DNA from: Chaetoderma sp. LZ-2023a
Lineage: Eukaryota > Mollusca > Caudofoveata > Chaetodermatida > Chaetodermatidae
Length of the DNA stretch: 64,000 nt
Direction of reading: 5' to 3'
NCBI GenBank assembly: GCA_034401795.1
Contig: CM067359.1
Coordinates: 141,725,278-141,789,277, forward strand
The notes under the pieces were generated by a model, which saw nothing but the letters and a program-made list of their open reading frames with translations, made no database searches and was not told the origin of the DNA. The translations under genes and the position numbers were made by a program. Below are positions 1-11,661 of the stretch, piece after piece; the stretch's first letter is position 1, and each line of letters opens with the position of its first letter.

Positions 1-121
<121 letters not shown>

Positions 122-607
122 TGACCCACTTATGACATCATTAAACCGTTCGATGATGCAAACCAAAAATGACCAATTTGTGATCGTTCAGTTAAATACT
201 TTTTAAAATTTGCCTAAAGATGCCAAACAGGGTTGAGCATCTATTAAAAAAACATAGTTTTTGTCGAGGTTCCACCCTCACAAGCTGATAAATAACATCT
301 GTGTGTCAGTGCCAGATATCGATACAAATTAGTCAGAAAATTCACAGCAAAATGTTATAAGCATAGACGTCAAAAAGGAAAACTTGCTAGCAGTGAATCA
401 TCAATGATAGGTTAACAATTTTATTAGGTTAGGTGTTTTGCAGATGCTGGTATCAGTGCAAGAACGTTTGCTTCTACAAAACTTAATATTTTTAGTTGCT
501 GTTAGAAACTAGACTACGTCTCTTTGTCTGTCTGTCAGTCAGTAAAATCATTGACATTGTGGACAAACCTGCCGAAATGGCAAATATAGTGTCTCACACT
601 AGTTTAA

Positions 608-839
608 CCCTTTAACACTCATATCAGCCAAAAACGGCTTCTACAGTGGTCTTCAGAAATGTCCATTTGCAGACCAAGAGAAGACTACTTTTGAAAATTT
701 ACCACTAGAATGACTGGCTCGATAACCGAGCCAGTCATTCGAGTGCTAAACTTTCAAAAATAGTCTTCTCTTGGTCTCCAAATTTACATTTTCTTTGAAA
801 AAGTCGAAATTTTCTTGAACAAATTCAAGGCTTAAATGG
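608..839. mobile_element. FB2 fold-back MITE, piggyBac-like (TTAA flanks)
   Basis: A near-perfect palindrome about 232 bp long. Ends are CCCTTTAACACTC on the left and a matching imperfect end on the right, each bordered by TTAA (604-607 and 840-843), which is the target duplication of the piggyBac superfamily. The centre is the hairpin ACTGGCTCG / CGAGCCAGT. It encodes nothing, so it is a non-autonomous element. Related copies lie at 6365, 6656, 39182, 40958, 53397 and 62117. Confidence 0.82.
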
Positions 840-916
840 TTAAGAACTGAAAGCATACAGCTACAGAAGTTTCACTAAAACTGCTAGACATTACCAATTG
901 ATGAGAGTGGCCTCAT

Positions 917-1148
917 CTTCTTCTTTTCGTTCGCTGATCATACCGCCAGTCCTAAGTGACTATCGACATGATCATAAGCGTTAAGTGCGTGGATCCATGG
1001 TTTATTAGAGTGCGCCGTGCGGCCTGGAACCTCCGTATTCAGCACTCGAGGTTTCTGTCATGGTTACCTCACCCGTACCTCCTTTAGTCGCCTCTTACGA
1101 CACGCAGCGGATACGGAAGGTGTATTCTAAGCCCCACCTACAGGGCTA
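917..1148 (-). mobile_element. SINE with 13-bp target-site duplication
   Basis: The 13-bp word AGAGTGGCCTCAT occurs at 904-916 and again at 1149-1161, bracketing 232 bp. Read on the minus strand the insert starts TTAGCCCTGTAGG, runs through a block around GTGTCGTAAGAGGCGACTA (near 1095) and ends in an A-rich tail (AAAAGAAGAAG, near 917-930). Short length, target duplication and A-rich 3' end are the hallmarks of LINE-mobilised SINEs. A word close to a pol III B box (GGTTCCAGGCC) is present, but its distance from the 5' end is unusually long. The family is not named; the central block resembles a sequence I recall as widespread in invertebrate genomes, which is inference. Confidence 0.68.
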
Positions 1149-1260
1149 AGAGTGGCCTCATGAGAGCTTAAAGAATTCAGCGCATGCTTTCTATATATGT
1201 TGATATTTGATTCTTTCAAATAGTTGAAGGTAACGTCCATGACATGTATGCTATTTACAG

Positions 1261-1348
1261 GGTGCTCGAATGGTTCGTGAATTATTTGAGATGGCTCGTG
1301 CTAAGAAGGCTTGTATAATCTTCTTTGATGAGATTGATGCTGTAGGAG
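1261..1348 (+). CDS. PSMC2: PSMC2 exon 2 of window (Walker B)
   Basis: Opens after TTTACAG and reads [18 protein letters not shown] then [12 protein letters not shown], the Walker B motif with the catalytic DE pair that hydrolyses ATP in AAA+ proteins. It ends with one base of a Gly codon (phase 1) before donor GTAATA at 1349. An ORF continuing past 1348 reads through into GT-rich intron sequence and is not coding. Almost every residue matches the vertebrate orthologue, with conservative changes such as Ala for Thr after MAR and Val for Ile before GG. Confidence 0.97.
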
Positions 1349-1561
1349 GTAATACTTTCTTTAGTCTGCTTCAGTGCTTGTGTAGTGTGTGTTGGAAATA
1401 CTTTGGTGTGTGTGTGCATGTGTATTTACGTGCGTTAATGCATGTGTGCGTGCATGCATGCATGCAGACTGTGTGAGTCACACACGCTTTGAATGTGTAT
1501 TATGATAGAGATAGCATCTGCCAGGTAATTTTGATAATAAAATAAAGGGATTTCTAGCTAT

Positions 1562-1885
1562 ATATGCCCCACCCATTTTTAGGTTAGCTCAACCCACTTT
1601 GTAAACACGCTTGAACACTTTGAACCCTGAATTTTGAGAATCTCTTCTAAGGTAAATATACAGGTAAGCTGTTGATATTTTGAAACTAATTTAACTTGGA
1701 GCTGCAACAATTCCCATTGAAATAATTTCAAAACATTCAACAAAATACTTATTACATTGTAAATTCACCAAGGCTTCCAATTAACATGGCGGACATTTTC
1801 CCCTTTCATGACGGACCTGCATCATTTGAAAGTGACATATTTTGGTTATGACATCAGATGCTTGAGTGACAGATCGGATCCATAC
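1562..1885 (-). repeat. FB1 fold-back repeat, diverged copy
   Basis: Reads as an FB1 element in reverse. From left to right it has the remnant of the GGGGCATAGCTAGAAATGG tail (here CCCCACCCATTTTTAGG), then TACAGGTAAGCTGTTGA, then a TTGAAACTAATTT arm, an imperfect complementary arm, and the TATGACATCA / GATCGGATCC head. It lies inside a PSMC2 intron. Confidence 0.6.
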
Positions 1886-2215
1886 ATTGAAAATATTTTC
1901 AAGACTTTCTAATCTTAATTATGACAAACTTTCATCTCGGATGATAGAGGCTTTATTGTAACTGGTGCATCTATCTATTCAGTAGAAGAAAGGCTGCTGT
2001 ACAATTTGAAACCAATGTCACTGAAAATGTTGCTCTCAGACAGCAACAACGTACAACAATATTGTCACCAGTTGTCATATAAAATATAAATGAATTCAGT
2101 TATCTGTTAATGGAAATCACCTGCCAATTCTGTTATACAATAATAGCTAGCATGCATTATGGAAACTGTTCCAATCTGCCGAACCGCTGGCTTCAGTGTA
2201 ATGGAGGAATCCAGT

Positions 2216-4600
<2,385 letters not shown>

Positions 4601-4609
4601 CTGACCAAA

Positions 4610-6150
4610 TCCATAGGGTTCTACTTATAGGTGATGTCCTTTCTAGTTGAAATGCCTATGTTTCTGGTGAGCGATACAGGCAACTTTCTCCTCTTATTAC
4701 AGGATGAGATAGGATTAAATGTTCACGATGGGTCACGTGATCAAATCTAATGATACTTATAATGTGGTACGAAAGTGTAATAACAATGTAGTCTGAAAAC
4801 TTGGTGAAATCTAAGAATTGCTCGACGCTTGTTCGCTGTGTGGGGACAAAAATCTGAATGATCTGAGCTTTGTGAGTCGGCTCCTTTTATACTTTCCCAT
4901 TCGTGGACCGGAAGTAGGTTTGCACATGCCCAAATATGGGCATGTGTGTACCAGTTATGGCAGCGCTGTTTTGTTTTGGTGGTGCAACAGGTGGCCATTT
5001 TGGCGGTGCAAATTTTCCGCAGAGTGCCACTTTTGGCGGTGCAAATTTTTTGGCGGTGCACGGTGGTTTTAGGTGGTACTCCAATTTTTGGGGGTTCTAA
5101 AAAAGTTTCAAAGTGGTGTGTGATAATTTCTGGCACTGCTGAAGCACTTATCACGGATCTCACCAGTTTACATGTGTTTAATCTAGACTGCTTCCAGTGC
5201 TTTCTCGCTGTACTGGCACAGAACAATTATTCCCCTGACCGACTATGGGACAGGGTCCTATCATGTATGCACCGGCAAAGCAGCCACCTTCCACGACCAG
5301 GCATATAAAAGAAAGTGTGTGAAAAAAACCTTGCTCCAAAAAAAGTTGTGAAAAAGAGCTTTCCATCAAACAGAAACAAAACTATCTGTTAAACCACTGT
5401 TTTTTTAAAATCGTATCACCCATCTTTTTCACCCTCAGCATTGTGTTCTCAACATTCACTAACTTCAAACTAGTAATAAATCTAGGGACAAAATTGTCCC
5501 ACCACTAAGCACGCGCACACACATGCAAGTACGCATGCATGCACGCACACCACAATTATGTTGCTCCATCCAAAAATCGAGAAGTCTGACAAAGGTGTAT
5601 GAATTATATGTCTTTGATCAATTTATAATTTAAGAAATATAGTCAGCATCAGTCCCCACTCAAATTAGTTTTAAAATATTTAACAGCTTTCTTGTATGGT
5701 TACATGTACCTTGAAATATAGATTCTGGGAATGCTTGTTTCAATGTTTAAAAATCTGATTCCAACAGTCAGTTTGCTAGTAAACATTTGTCTCCTACGCA
5801 TTACAGGCATACCATGAAGTGACCATTATTATACACCAGTCAATCAAGTCATAGTTTGCGGTCTAAGATGGTAGTAAATGAAGTCTCGCTGAAAGAAAGC
5901 TGTTGCTGCCCGTGCTTACAACAACACTGTTTTCCAAATTATAAATTTTCAAAATTAAAATCAATAACATGTGTTTTCATATGTCTTAGTGTACAGTAAT
6001 CAATGAATCTTTCCTCTAAGGACTGATAGATAATCACTATGGGTAGCTGAATCAACTGGTCACTTTCCCAACTGGCTAGTGGCTAATGCTGGTCAATTAC
6101 AAATGCTATCATGCGTGATCTGAATAACTACTCTTAACTCTTATATGTTT
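4610..6150 (+). other. Intron stretch, mostly featureless; GT-rich motif repeats and a small hairpin
   Basis: Contains a 10-bp perfect hairpin CACATGCCCA-AATA-TGGGCATGTG (4923-4946) followed by two to three repeats of TTTGGCGGTGCAAATTTT (4990-5065). A truncated FB1 arm (TCAAATTAGTTTTAAAATAT, about 5660) is present. Open frames on both strands here match no family I know and I do not call them genes. Confidence 0.6.
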
Positions 6151-6153
6151 CAG

Positions 6154-6250
6154 GGACGTACACATATATTTAAGATTCACGCTCGATCTATGAGCGTGGA
6201 GAAAGATATCCGCTATGAGCTTCTCGGAAGATTGTGTCCTAACAGCACAG
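6154..6250 (+). CDS. PSMC2: PSMC2 exon 4 of window (start of C-terminal lid)
   Basis: Opens after GTTTCAG and reads [20 protein letters not shown] then [12 protein letters not shown], ending with one base of a Gly codon before donor GTATGC at 6251. This is the entry to the small alpha-helical lid of the AAA domain. The 97 bases plus 158 of the last exon give 85 codons including the stop. The same exon recurs at 19466-19562 in the duplicated block. Confidence 0.97.
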
Positions 6251-6364
6251 GTATGCTGGTCTGACTGCCTTATCGTGTATGAAATGGAGTGTCATTTAGA
6301 AATCTGAGATTTCACTCGCCTACATAAACTAAACAAACAAACGTCATCTCATAGTAGCTGTTAA

Positions 6365-6597
6365 CCCTTTAACCCTCAAATTTGTTCATGAAAATTTTGC
6401 TTTTCTCATAGGAACTGTCCATTTGCAGACCAAGAGAAGACTATTTTTGAAAATTTACCACTTGAATGACTGGCTTGCCTATCAAGCCAAACCGAGCCAT
6501 TCAAGTGGTAAATTTTCAAAACTAATCTCTGTCTGCAAATGGACATTTCTCAAGACCACTGCAGAAGGTGTTTTTAGCTGATATGATTGTTAAAGCA
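6365..6597. mobile_element. FB2 fold-back MITE
   Basis: Flanked by TTAA at 6361-6364 and 6598-6601. It starts CCCTTTAACCCTC and contains the TGAAAATTTACCACTTGAAT arm and its complement around a central GGCTTGCCTATCAAGCC loop. The duplicate is at 19677-19909. Confidence 0.8.
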
Positions 6598-6655
6598 TTA
6601 ATGTGGTATACATGGCATATTTAGCTTTTATCATGTTGATATATTCAGGCTTTAA

Positions 6656-6888
6656 CCATTTAACACTCATATAGCCAAAAATGGCGTCTGCAGTTGTCTT
6701 GAGAAATGTCCATTTGCAAAGCAAGGGAAGAGAGTATTTTTTAACATTTACCACTGCAATGACTGGCTCAATAACCGAGTCAATTATTTCAGTTGTAAAT
6801 TTTCAAAATTAGTCTTCTCTTGGTCTGCAATATGGCATTTTCTATGAGAAAATTGAAATTTTCTTGAACAAATTTGAGTGTTAAAGAG
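6656..6888. mobile_element. FB2 fold-back MITE
   Basis: Flanked by TTAA at 6652-6655 and 6889-6892. Ends CCATTTAACACTC and GAGTGTTAAAGAG are complementary. The central hairpin is weaker (GACTGGCTC / GAGTCAATT). It lies 54 bp after the previous copy; the duplicate is at 19968-20200. Confidence 0.8.
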
Positions 6889-7418
6889 TTAATAGCTAAA
6901 TGTTGATATACTTTCCTGGTCTATGAGAGCTGACATGATTTACTTTGCAACCAATCAGAAAAAAACCTAGGAAAACCCCAGGACTAGACTGTGTGACTTG
7001 GTGTATATGCTCATTCATAGAGGTGTTATCTATAATTTAGTATTGTGGTGTAAAAGCAACCATACAGGTGAACTTGTGAATATTTTGACACTACTCTAAC
7101 TGGAAGCTGTTCTAAATATCATAAAATAGATACTTCGCCAAAAGAGTTTAGCAACAGTGAAGTTTGGTTTGTTGTATTAAAACTATGCATCCATTTATGA
7201 CCAAATTTGCAGGCATGTTTCATCAATTTAATGTCTCGCTGATCATGAAGAAATGCAAATTCTTTCTTGCATTTCTCGGCCGCACGCTTATTGCATGTGA
7301 AAATGCATTTTACCTGCACTGGCCCACATTGGCGGGTAGCGAAGGCAAAAATTCACCATATTGCAAAAGCAGATAACGAACATTAACAGAAAATGCTTAA
7401 AAGTTTACCCTACCAAAC

Positions 7419-8086
7419 ATGGGCCGCCGCCCAGGGCTACCCGAAAATCAGCGCCATGAAGCAATGGGAAGACTCGCTGCTGGGAAGAGGGTTCTCGCTG
7501 TTGCTCGACATTTTAATGTTCACGCCTCAACCATTTCCCGTCTCCGCCAACGTGAGCAGGAAACTGGACATGTTAATGACCGACCACGATCTGGCAGACC
7601 GAGAGCAACAACACCACGAGAAGAACGCTACTTAGTGACGTCATCACGACATCACAGGTTTGAGACTGCGCCGCGGCTATCCCGTAATTTGCACGCTGCT
7701 ACCGGCACTACAGTGCATGCAAAAACTGTGCGAAACAAACTCCATGATGCTGAACTGCATGCCCGTCGTCCACTTGTTCCTGTTCCGCTTACAGAGCATC
7801 ACATCTTGAATCGGTTTGCATGGGCAAGAACTCATCAGCGATGGCGGGCTCAACAATGGAGCCACTTTTTGTTCAGTGATGAGTCAAGGTTTTGTGTGGA
7901 TGTGGCGGATGGTAGGCAACGGGTTTGGCGACGTTTAGGAGAACGGTATGATGCAGCCGACATCATTCAGCACAACAGATTCGGTGGCGGCAGTGTTATG
8001 GTGTGGGCTGGAATCCATGAAAATGGCAAAACAGATCTTAATGTGATTCGCGGAAATTTAACGGCTCAACGTTACTGTGAAGAAGA
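7419..8086 (+). pseudogene. Tc1-C transposase, N-terminal part (interrupted), copy 1
   Basis: About 222 codons from MGRRPGLPENQRHEAMGRLA. Residues 1-60 are the paired-like helix-turn-helix DNA-binding region ending in the GRPR hook (SGRPRATTPREE). The HTH_Tnp_Tc3_2-type second domain follows, then the start of the DDE core with catalytic Asp in FLFSDESRF and the FGGGSVMVWAGI strand. The frame stays open until the DIRS terminus at about 8087, then runs 5 codons into DIRS sequence and stops at 8102. No internal stop precedes that, so the insertion is the only visible lesion. A DD34E catalytic triad is completed by the C-terminal part. Confidence 0.92.
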
Positions 8087-8168
8087 TTTCTACTTCGAAT
8101 AATACTTACCAGATGTACTATTATGATAATGTCTATTATCTAGTCTAGCTCAAAATAAACAATTAAAA

Positions 8169-8254
8169 CTCTAGCTGAATGAGGACGGGCATTGTCTTGC
8201 TGGAACATAAAGTCTGCATGATGCTGCATAAAAGGGATGACAACAGGGGCGACT
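8169..8254 (-). mobile_element. Inverted fragment of host Tc1-C embedded in the DIRS left end
   Basis: About 80 bp here is the reverse complement of 14271-14355, i.e. of the Tc1 transposase sequence just outside the right DIRS boundary (shared words AATGAGGACGGGCATTGTCT and GGGATGACAACAGGGGCGAC). It is sandwiched between a first left-terminal repeat copy (8087-8168) and a second (8255 on). The segment 8171-8450 therefore looks like an inverted copy of the right junction, host flank included. Confidence 0.85.
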
Positions 8255-8450
8255 CAAAAAAGCATCCGCTTTTGTTTCTACGAGAATTTGTAATACTTAC
8301 CAGATGTACTATTATGATAATGTCTATTATCTAGTCTAGCTCAAAATAAACAATTAAAATTCCGCACTCTCCTGGTCCTGCCCATACTGTGTCCGGGAAT
8401 AGCATAGCCGCAGGTACCGAGTCAATTCCCAATCACAGTCAGATTCGTCT
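8255..8450 (+). repeat. DIRS left inverted terminal repeat (second, full copy)
   Basis: Starts AAAAAAGCATCCGCTTTTGT and contains TAATACTTACCAGATGTACT and GTACCGAGTCAATTCCCAAT. It is the reverse complement of about 14078-14269 with a few differences and one small indel. The first 70 bases after the tip are also present at 8100-8168, so the left end carries the terminal repeat twice. Confidence 0.85.
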
Positions 8451-9229
8451 ATTTTGCTGACTTGTGAAAGTCACGTTTTCTAAGCTCGTTAAAATTCTCA
8501 ATTTTAAACGGAATTCAGCGTTGTTGGAGTGTTCTGTTACTGGCATCATGGGAGAGAAAGGGAAATCATCACAGGGGCAGGTTGTATCAATCTAGAATTT
8601 ATACATTCATGCTGTAATGACTGTTTGAAATTTCCTTAAATTGGCACATTGTTTTAAAATGGTAGCCATTGTTGGAGTTGATAAACTGATCATAGTAACT
8701 TACTTGTTACATTAGAGACAACTCTAGTTAATCGGACGCTCGCTCATACTCGAATGCCTGCTTCTCTTCCGCTTGTACGCTTCTCACATGACATTCGTTC
8801 ATGTACATCCAAGCCACGGATATGACCGAGTGTTGCCGAGAATTTCCGGGACTGAAGAGTACATTTGTAGTGTACCGTATTGCACATAATGTTTGTTAAC
8901 TTAATTCAATGTTTAACAGGAGTCACCCGGTACCCGTTAACTCTTTAGTCTTATCCGGGTACTCAGTTAATTTCTCTTGCGACTTGGTTTCTTCCAAGAT
9001 GGCGCCGCCCATGATCAATGTTTCGCTTTGGCTTGGCGTGTCTATGCACTGTTTATGCCGATTTTTAGCTCTCGCTTCATTGTCGAGGGTGTTTGTAGCG
9101 ATCAGCATTTATTTCTTGGCTGTATTAACGTTAGTTAACTTCCAAGTTGTGTTTATTAATTTTCACTCAAAAAAGTTTCAAATATTTCCTGCCTAAAGGC
9201 TTGATTATCATTAATTTAAGAGAAAGTTA

Positions 9230-10153
9230 ATGTTTCTAAGTAATTCTATTTTACAATCAAGTCAATTGTGCGTATTGCTCGTCATCGTTTGTCATGTGCA
9301 GCGTTTTAATTCTTCTCTGTGTTCGCAGAAAGCCAAGAACCAGGACACGTTGTGCCACAAATGCAACAGGTTCATAAAGCGCAAGTACTCTGGCCATCAT
9401 TGTGTGGCTTGCGCGAAGTGCATGCTGGGAAGTCCGTGTGATGTGTGCGCCAAGTGGTCGTCGGAAATGGTGGCTGAATTCGATCGTGATCGACGTGCAC
9501 GCTTGGAGAGAATCGCGAGGGCCAAGGCGTCCAAGCTGGATCAGGCATCGATGAGAGGACTGGAAGGTCATCTGAATGAGCGTATGGATTCAGCATTGGG
9601 CGGCCCAGTTCAAGGCAATGTTGGAGTCCTTTCAGTCCACGATCCCAACGATGCTGGCTGGTGCAGGGAAACCTTTAGGTGGTCCGGCTAGTTCTGCGGA
9701 GGGACAAGCACGTGTCCCTTCTCTGACCTTGGCTCAACAGCCGACGGCGGAGGAGGAAGATCTTCTAATGGATGATTCCGGCATGCCGGATATTTCGCTA
9801 ATGACTATGCCTAGTACATCCCAGGGATCTCCCTCAGAATTTGTACGGGTTTGCCAAGCGGGTGGTGATGTCGACGTTCCGTCAGGCATTTTCCACCCGG
9901 ATTTCGTTCAACGTGCATTGTCATTGGAGCCGTTTTGCGGTTCCTAGCGGCATCCCGGCGGCGTTCGGTGCGGCTCCTCTCGGAGTGCCGTCATTTACTG
10001 TGGTAAAAGCGGCTGTAGTACCGCCTCCTGTGCTGTAGCCGATGGACTGCGGTGAATCCGTGTCCGGCGATTCGTTGGACACCAGTGCCACTAGTAGTCG
10101 GGCTATGGACGCGCCTCATGTTGGTAGAAGTGTGGGCCATAGCTCTTAGCATG
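9230..10153 (+). pseudogene. DIRS gag-like region, frame-broken, copy 1
   Basis: Three overlapping frames in series: 9230-9691, 9576-9947 and 9841-10038. The first has a cysteine/histidine cluster, CHKC, then HHCVACAKC, then CDVCAKWSSEMVAEF, which resembles the zinc-binding start of ORF1 in DIRS elements; a charged helix (DRDRRARLERIARAKASKLD) follows. Moving between them needs two frame changes, and TAG stops at 10036 and 10147 separate them from the next long frame at 10156. The same breaks occur in the second copy, so they predate the duplication. An N-terminal start before the Cys cluster is uncertain. Confidence 0.7.
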
Positions 10154-10155
10154 GA

Positions 10156-11661
10156 TTGTCGGTGGCCTACTCATCCAAGGGTGAGAAGGAGGATGAAAAC
10201 TGTAGTCCATTGATGGACGAGTCCGCTTTCTGCACCGAAGCTGAATTGGTGCAGGTCCTTGGCTGGATGTCTGACCGTCTCGGGTTGGCATCAGATCAAG
10301 GATCTCAGCACGATCCGGCGATGGAACGGATGTCAGAGCGAGCGGCTAGCGCTCTGCCAAGTGGCTCTTCAGCCATGCCGACGCTCCCTTTGGACACGCA
10401 GACTTCCGACATGTTGGAGGTTGCGGCATATCGTCTGGTTCAGCCAGAATATGCATTGCCCAAAGCCCCGAAGGGGATAAGGAGTAGGGTCCGTTTTCTG
10501 GAGCTGGCCTATCATCAGTATGCCTGGGTTCCACAGCTTTCCGTCGGGGAGCGAGAGGCGCTGAATAGGCCGTTGGCTGGAAAATGTATGGGGCGTTCTC
10601 GTCCCTTAGTTTCCCAAGCCAATAAAGATCCGTTTAATGAGCTGATGCTCATTGAAGATGCGGCGAGGGCGGCCATGGCTGCGCTCTCGCACGGATGTAC
10701 CATCCTGCAGGGTATGCTGGCCTGCGCGGCGGAAGGGGGACAAGTGCCAGAGGCTGCTCCCGGAGTTGTTCGGGACACCATGCGCTTGTCCCAGGATTGC
10801 CTGGCCAGGGTGATCACCAGATCGTTGGCGGAGCGACGGAGAATGGTTCTCGATTGTGTAGAACCAGGACCTGAGATGAGGGCTGCGTTATCTTCTGCGC
10901 CTTTCATTGGTCCAGGCTTGTTCGGCGGCTCGGCACGACAAGCCGTATCCAAGGTCACGTCAATGGTTGCTGAGCAGGAAGTAGTCGGCAAGTCGTGGAA
11001 GTCGACTAAGAGGACACAGCCGCAGCAGTCCTACAAACAGCATCGGCACGAGCAGCAGAGGCAGCGCCAAAGATCGCCTTTCCGTCCTTCTGGTCGTGAT
11101 GTCCATCGGGCATCCGGATCACAGGAACCTGGCTGTTCGTCCTTATACAAGTCCTCTAATAAGAGGCCATATGAGGATGACAGGAAGGGTGGCGGATGGG
11201 ACGCGGCGGTTACTGTAAGGATAGCCGTGGCGGCGGTTCCGAGCCGTCATATTCCAAGAAGCCGCGGGGCGGCCATGGAGGCCGGTCCTGACGGGTTTCC
11301 GGCGGAATCAGTTCCCGTGACGTCAGGAACAAAGGGAGTCGAGAATCTTCACCCAAGGGATTTAGCATCTTATCGTGCAAACTCGACCGTCAGCTGTGTG
11401 CAGATCCCTACCATCGGAGGCAGACTTCAACTGTTCTCAAGCCAATGGGAACAGGTCATGCGAGATTGTTTAGTCTGTCAGTGGTTAAGAAACGGCTACA
11501 AACCGGACTGGCTCATCCGTCAATCATTATTTCCGTTAACATCGACTCCAGTGTGGACTCCCGTTCCAAGGGAATCCGATCGTCTAGGTGCCATTTGCTC
11601 AGAAATAGAATGCGATTCATCTAGTCCGCAATCAGTCCTCACTAGGCTTCTATTGCGATGA
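10156..11661 (+). CDS. DIRS ORF1 C-terminal part with RT-leading segment, copy 1
   Basis: 501 codons. Residues 1-270 are helix-rich and typical of DIRS ORF1, residues about 290-350 are basic and Gln-rich (KSTKRTQPQQSYKQHRHEQQ), plausibly nucleic-acid binding. Residues about 400-500 (IPTIGGRLQLFSSQWEQV onward) match the region that normally leads into the RT fingers of DIRS polyproteins. The frame stops at 11661 and the RT frame opens at ATG 11658, a 4-base ATGA overlap. That could be a natural stop-start coupling or a simple frameshift. This start is only the first Met after the TAG at 10147; the true ORF1 begins upstream. Confidence 0.7.
   Translation: MSVAYSSKGEKEDENCSPLMDESAFCTEAELVQVLGWMSDRLGLASDQGSQHDPAMERMSERAASALPSGSSAMPTLPLDTQTSDMLEVAAYRLVQPEYALPKAPKGIRSRVRFLELAYHQYAWVPQLSVGEREALNRPLAGKCMGRSRPLVSQANKDPFNELMLIEDAARAAMAALSHGCTILQGMLACAAEGGQVPEAAPGVVRDTMRLSQDCLARVITRSLAERRRMVLDCVEPGPEMRAALSSAPFIGPGLFGGSARQAVSKVTSMVAEQEVVGKSWKSTKRTQPQQSYKQHRHEQQRQRQRSPFRPSGRDVHRASGSQEPGCSSLYKSSNKRPYEDDRKGGGWDAAVTVRIAVAAVPSRHIPRSRGAAMEAGPDGFPAESVPVTSGTKGVENLHPRDLASYRANSTVSCVQIPTIGGRLQLFSSQWEQVMRDCLVCQWLRNGYKPDWLIRQSLFPLTSTPVWTPVPRESDRLGAICSEIECDSSSPQSVLTRLLLR

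Noticed and set aside
4747..5308. 159-codon minus and 120-codon plus frames in a PSMC2 intron, repeated at 18059-18608
   Set aside because: Conserved only because the whole block is duplicated; overlapping frames on both strands, GGCGGTGCAAATTTT repeats, no known family.
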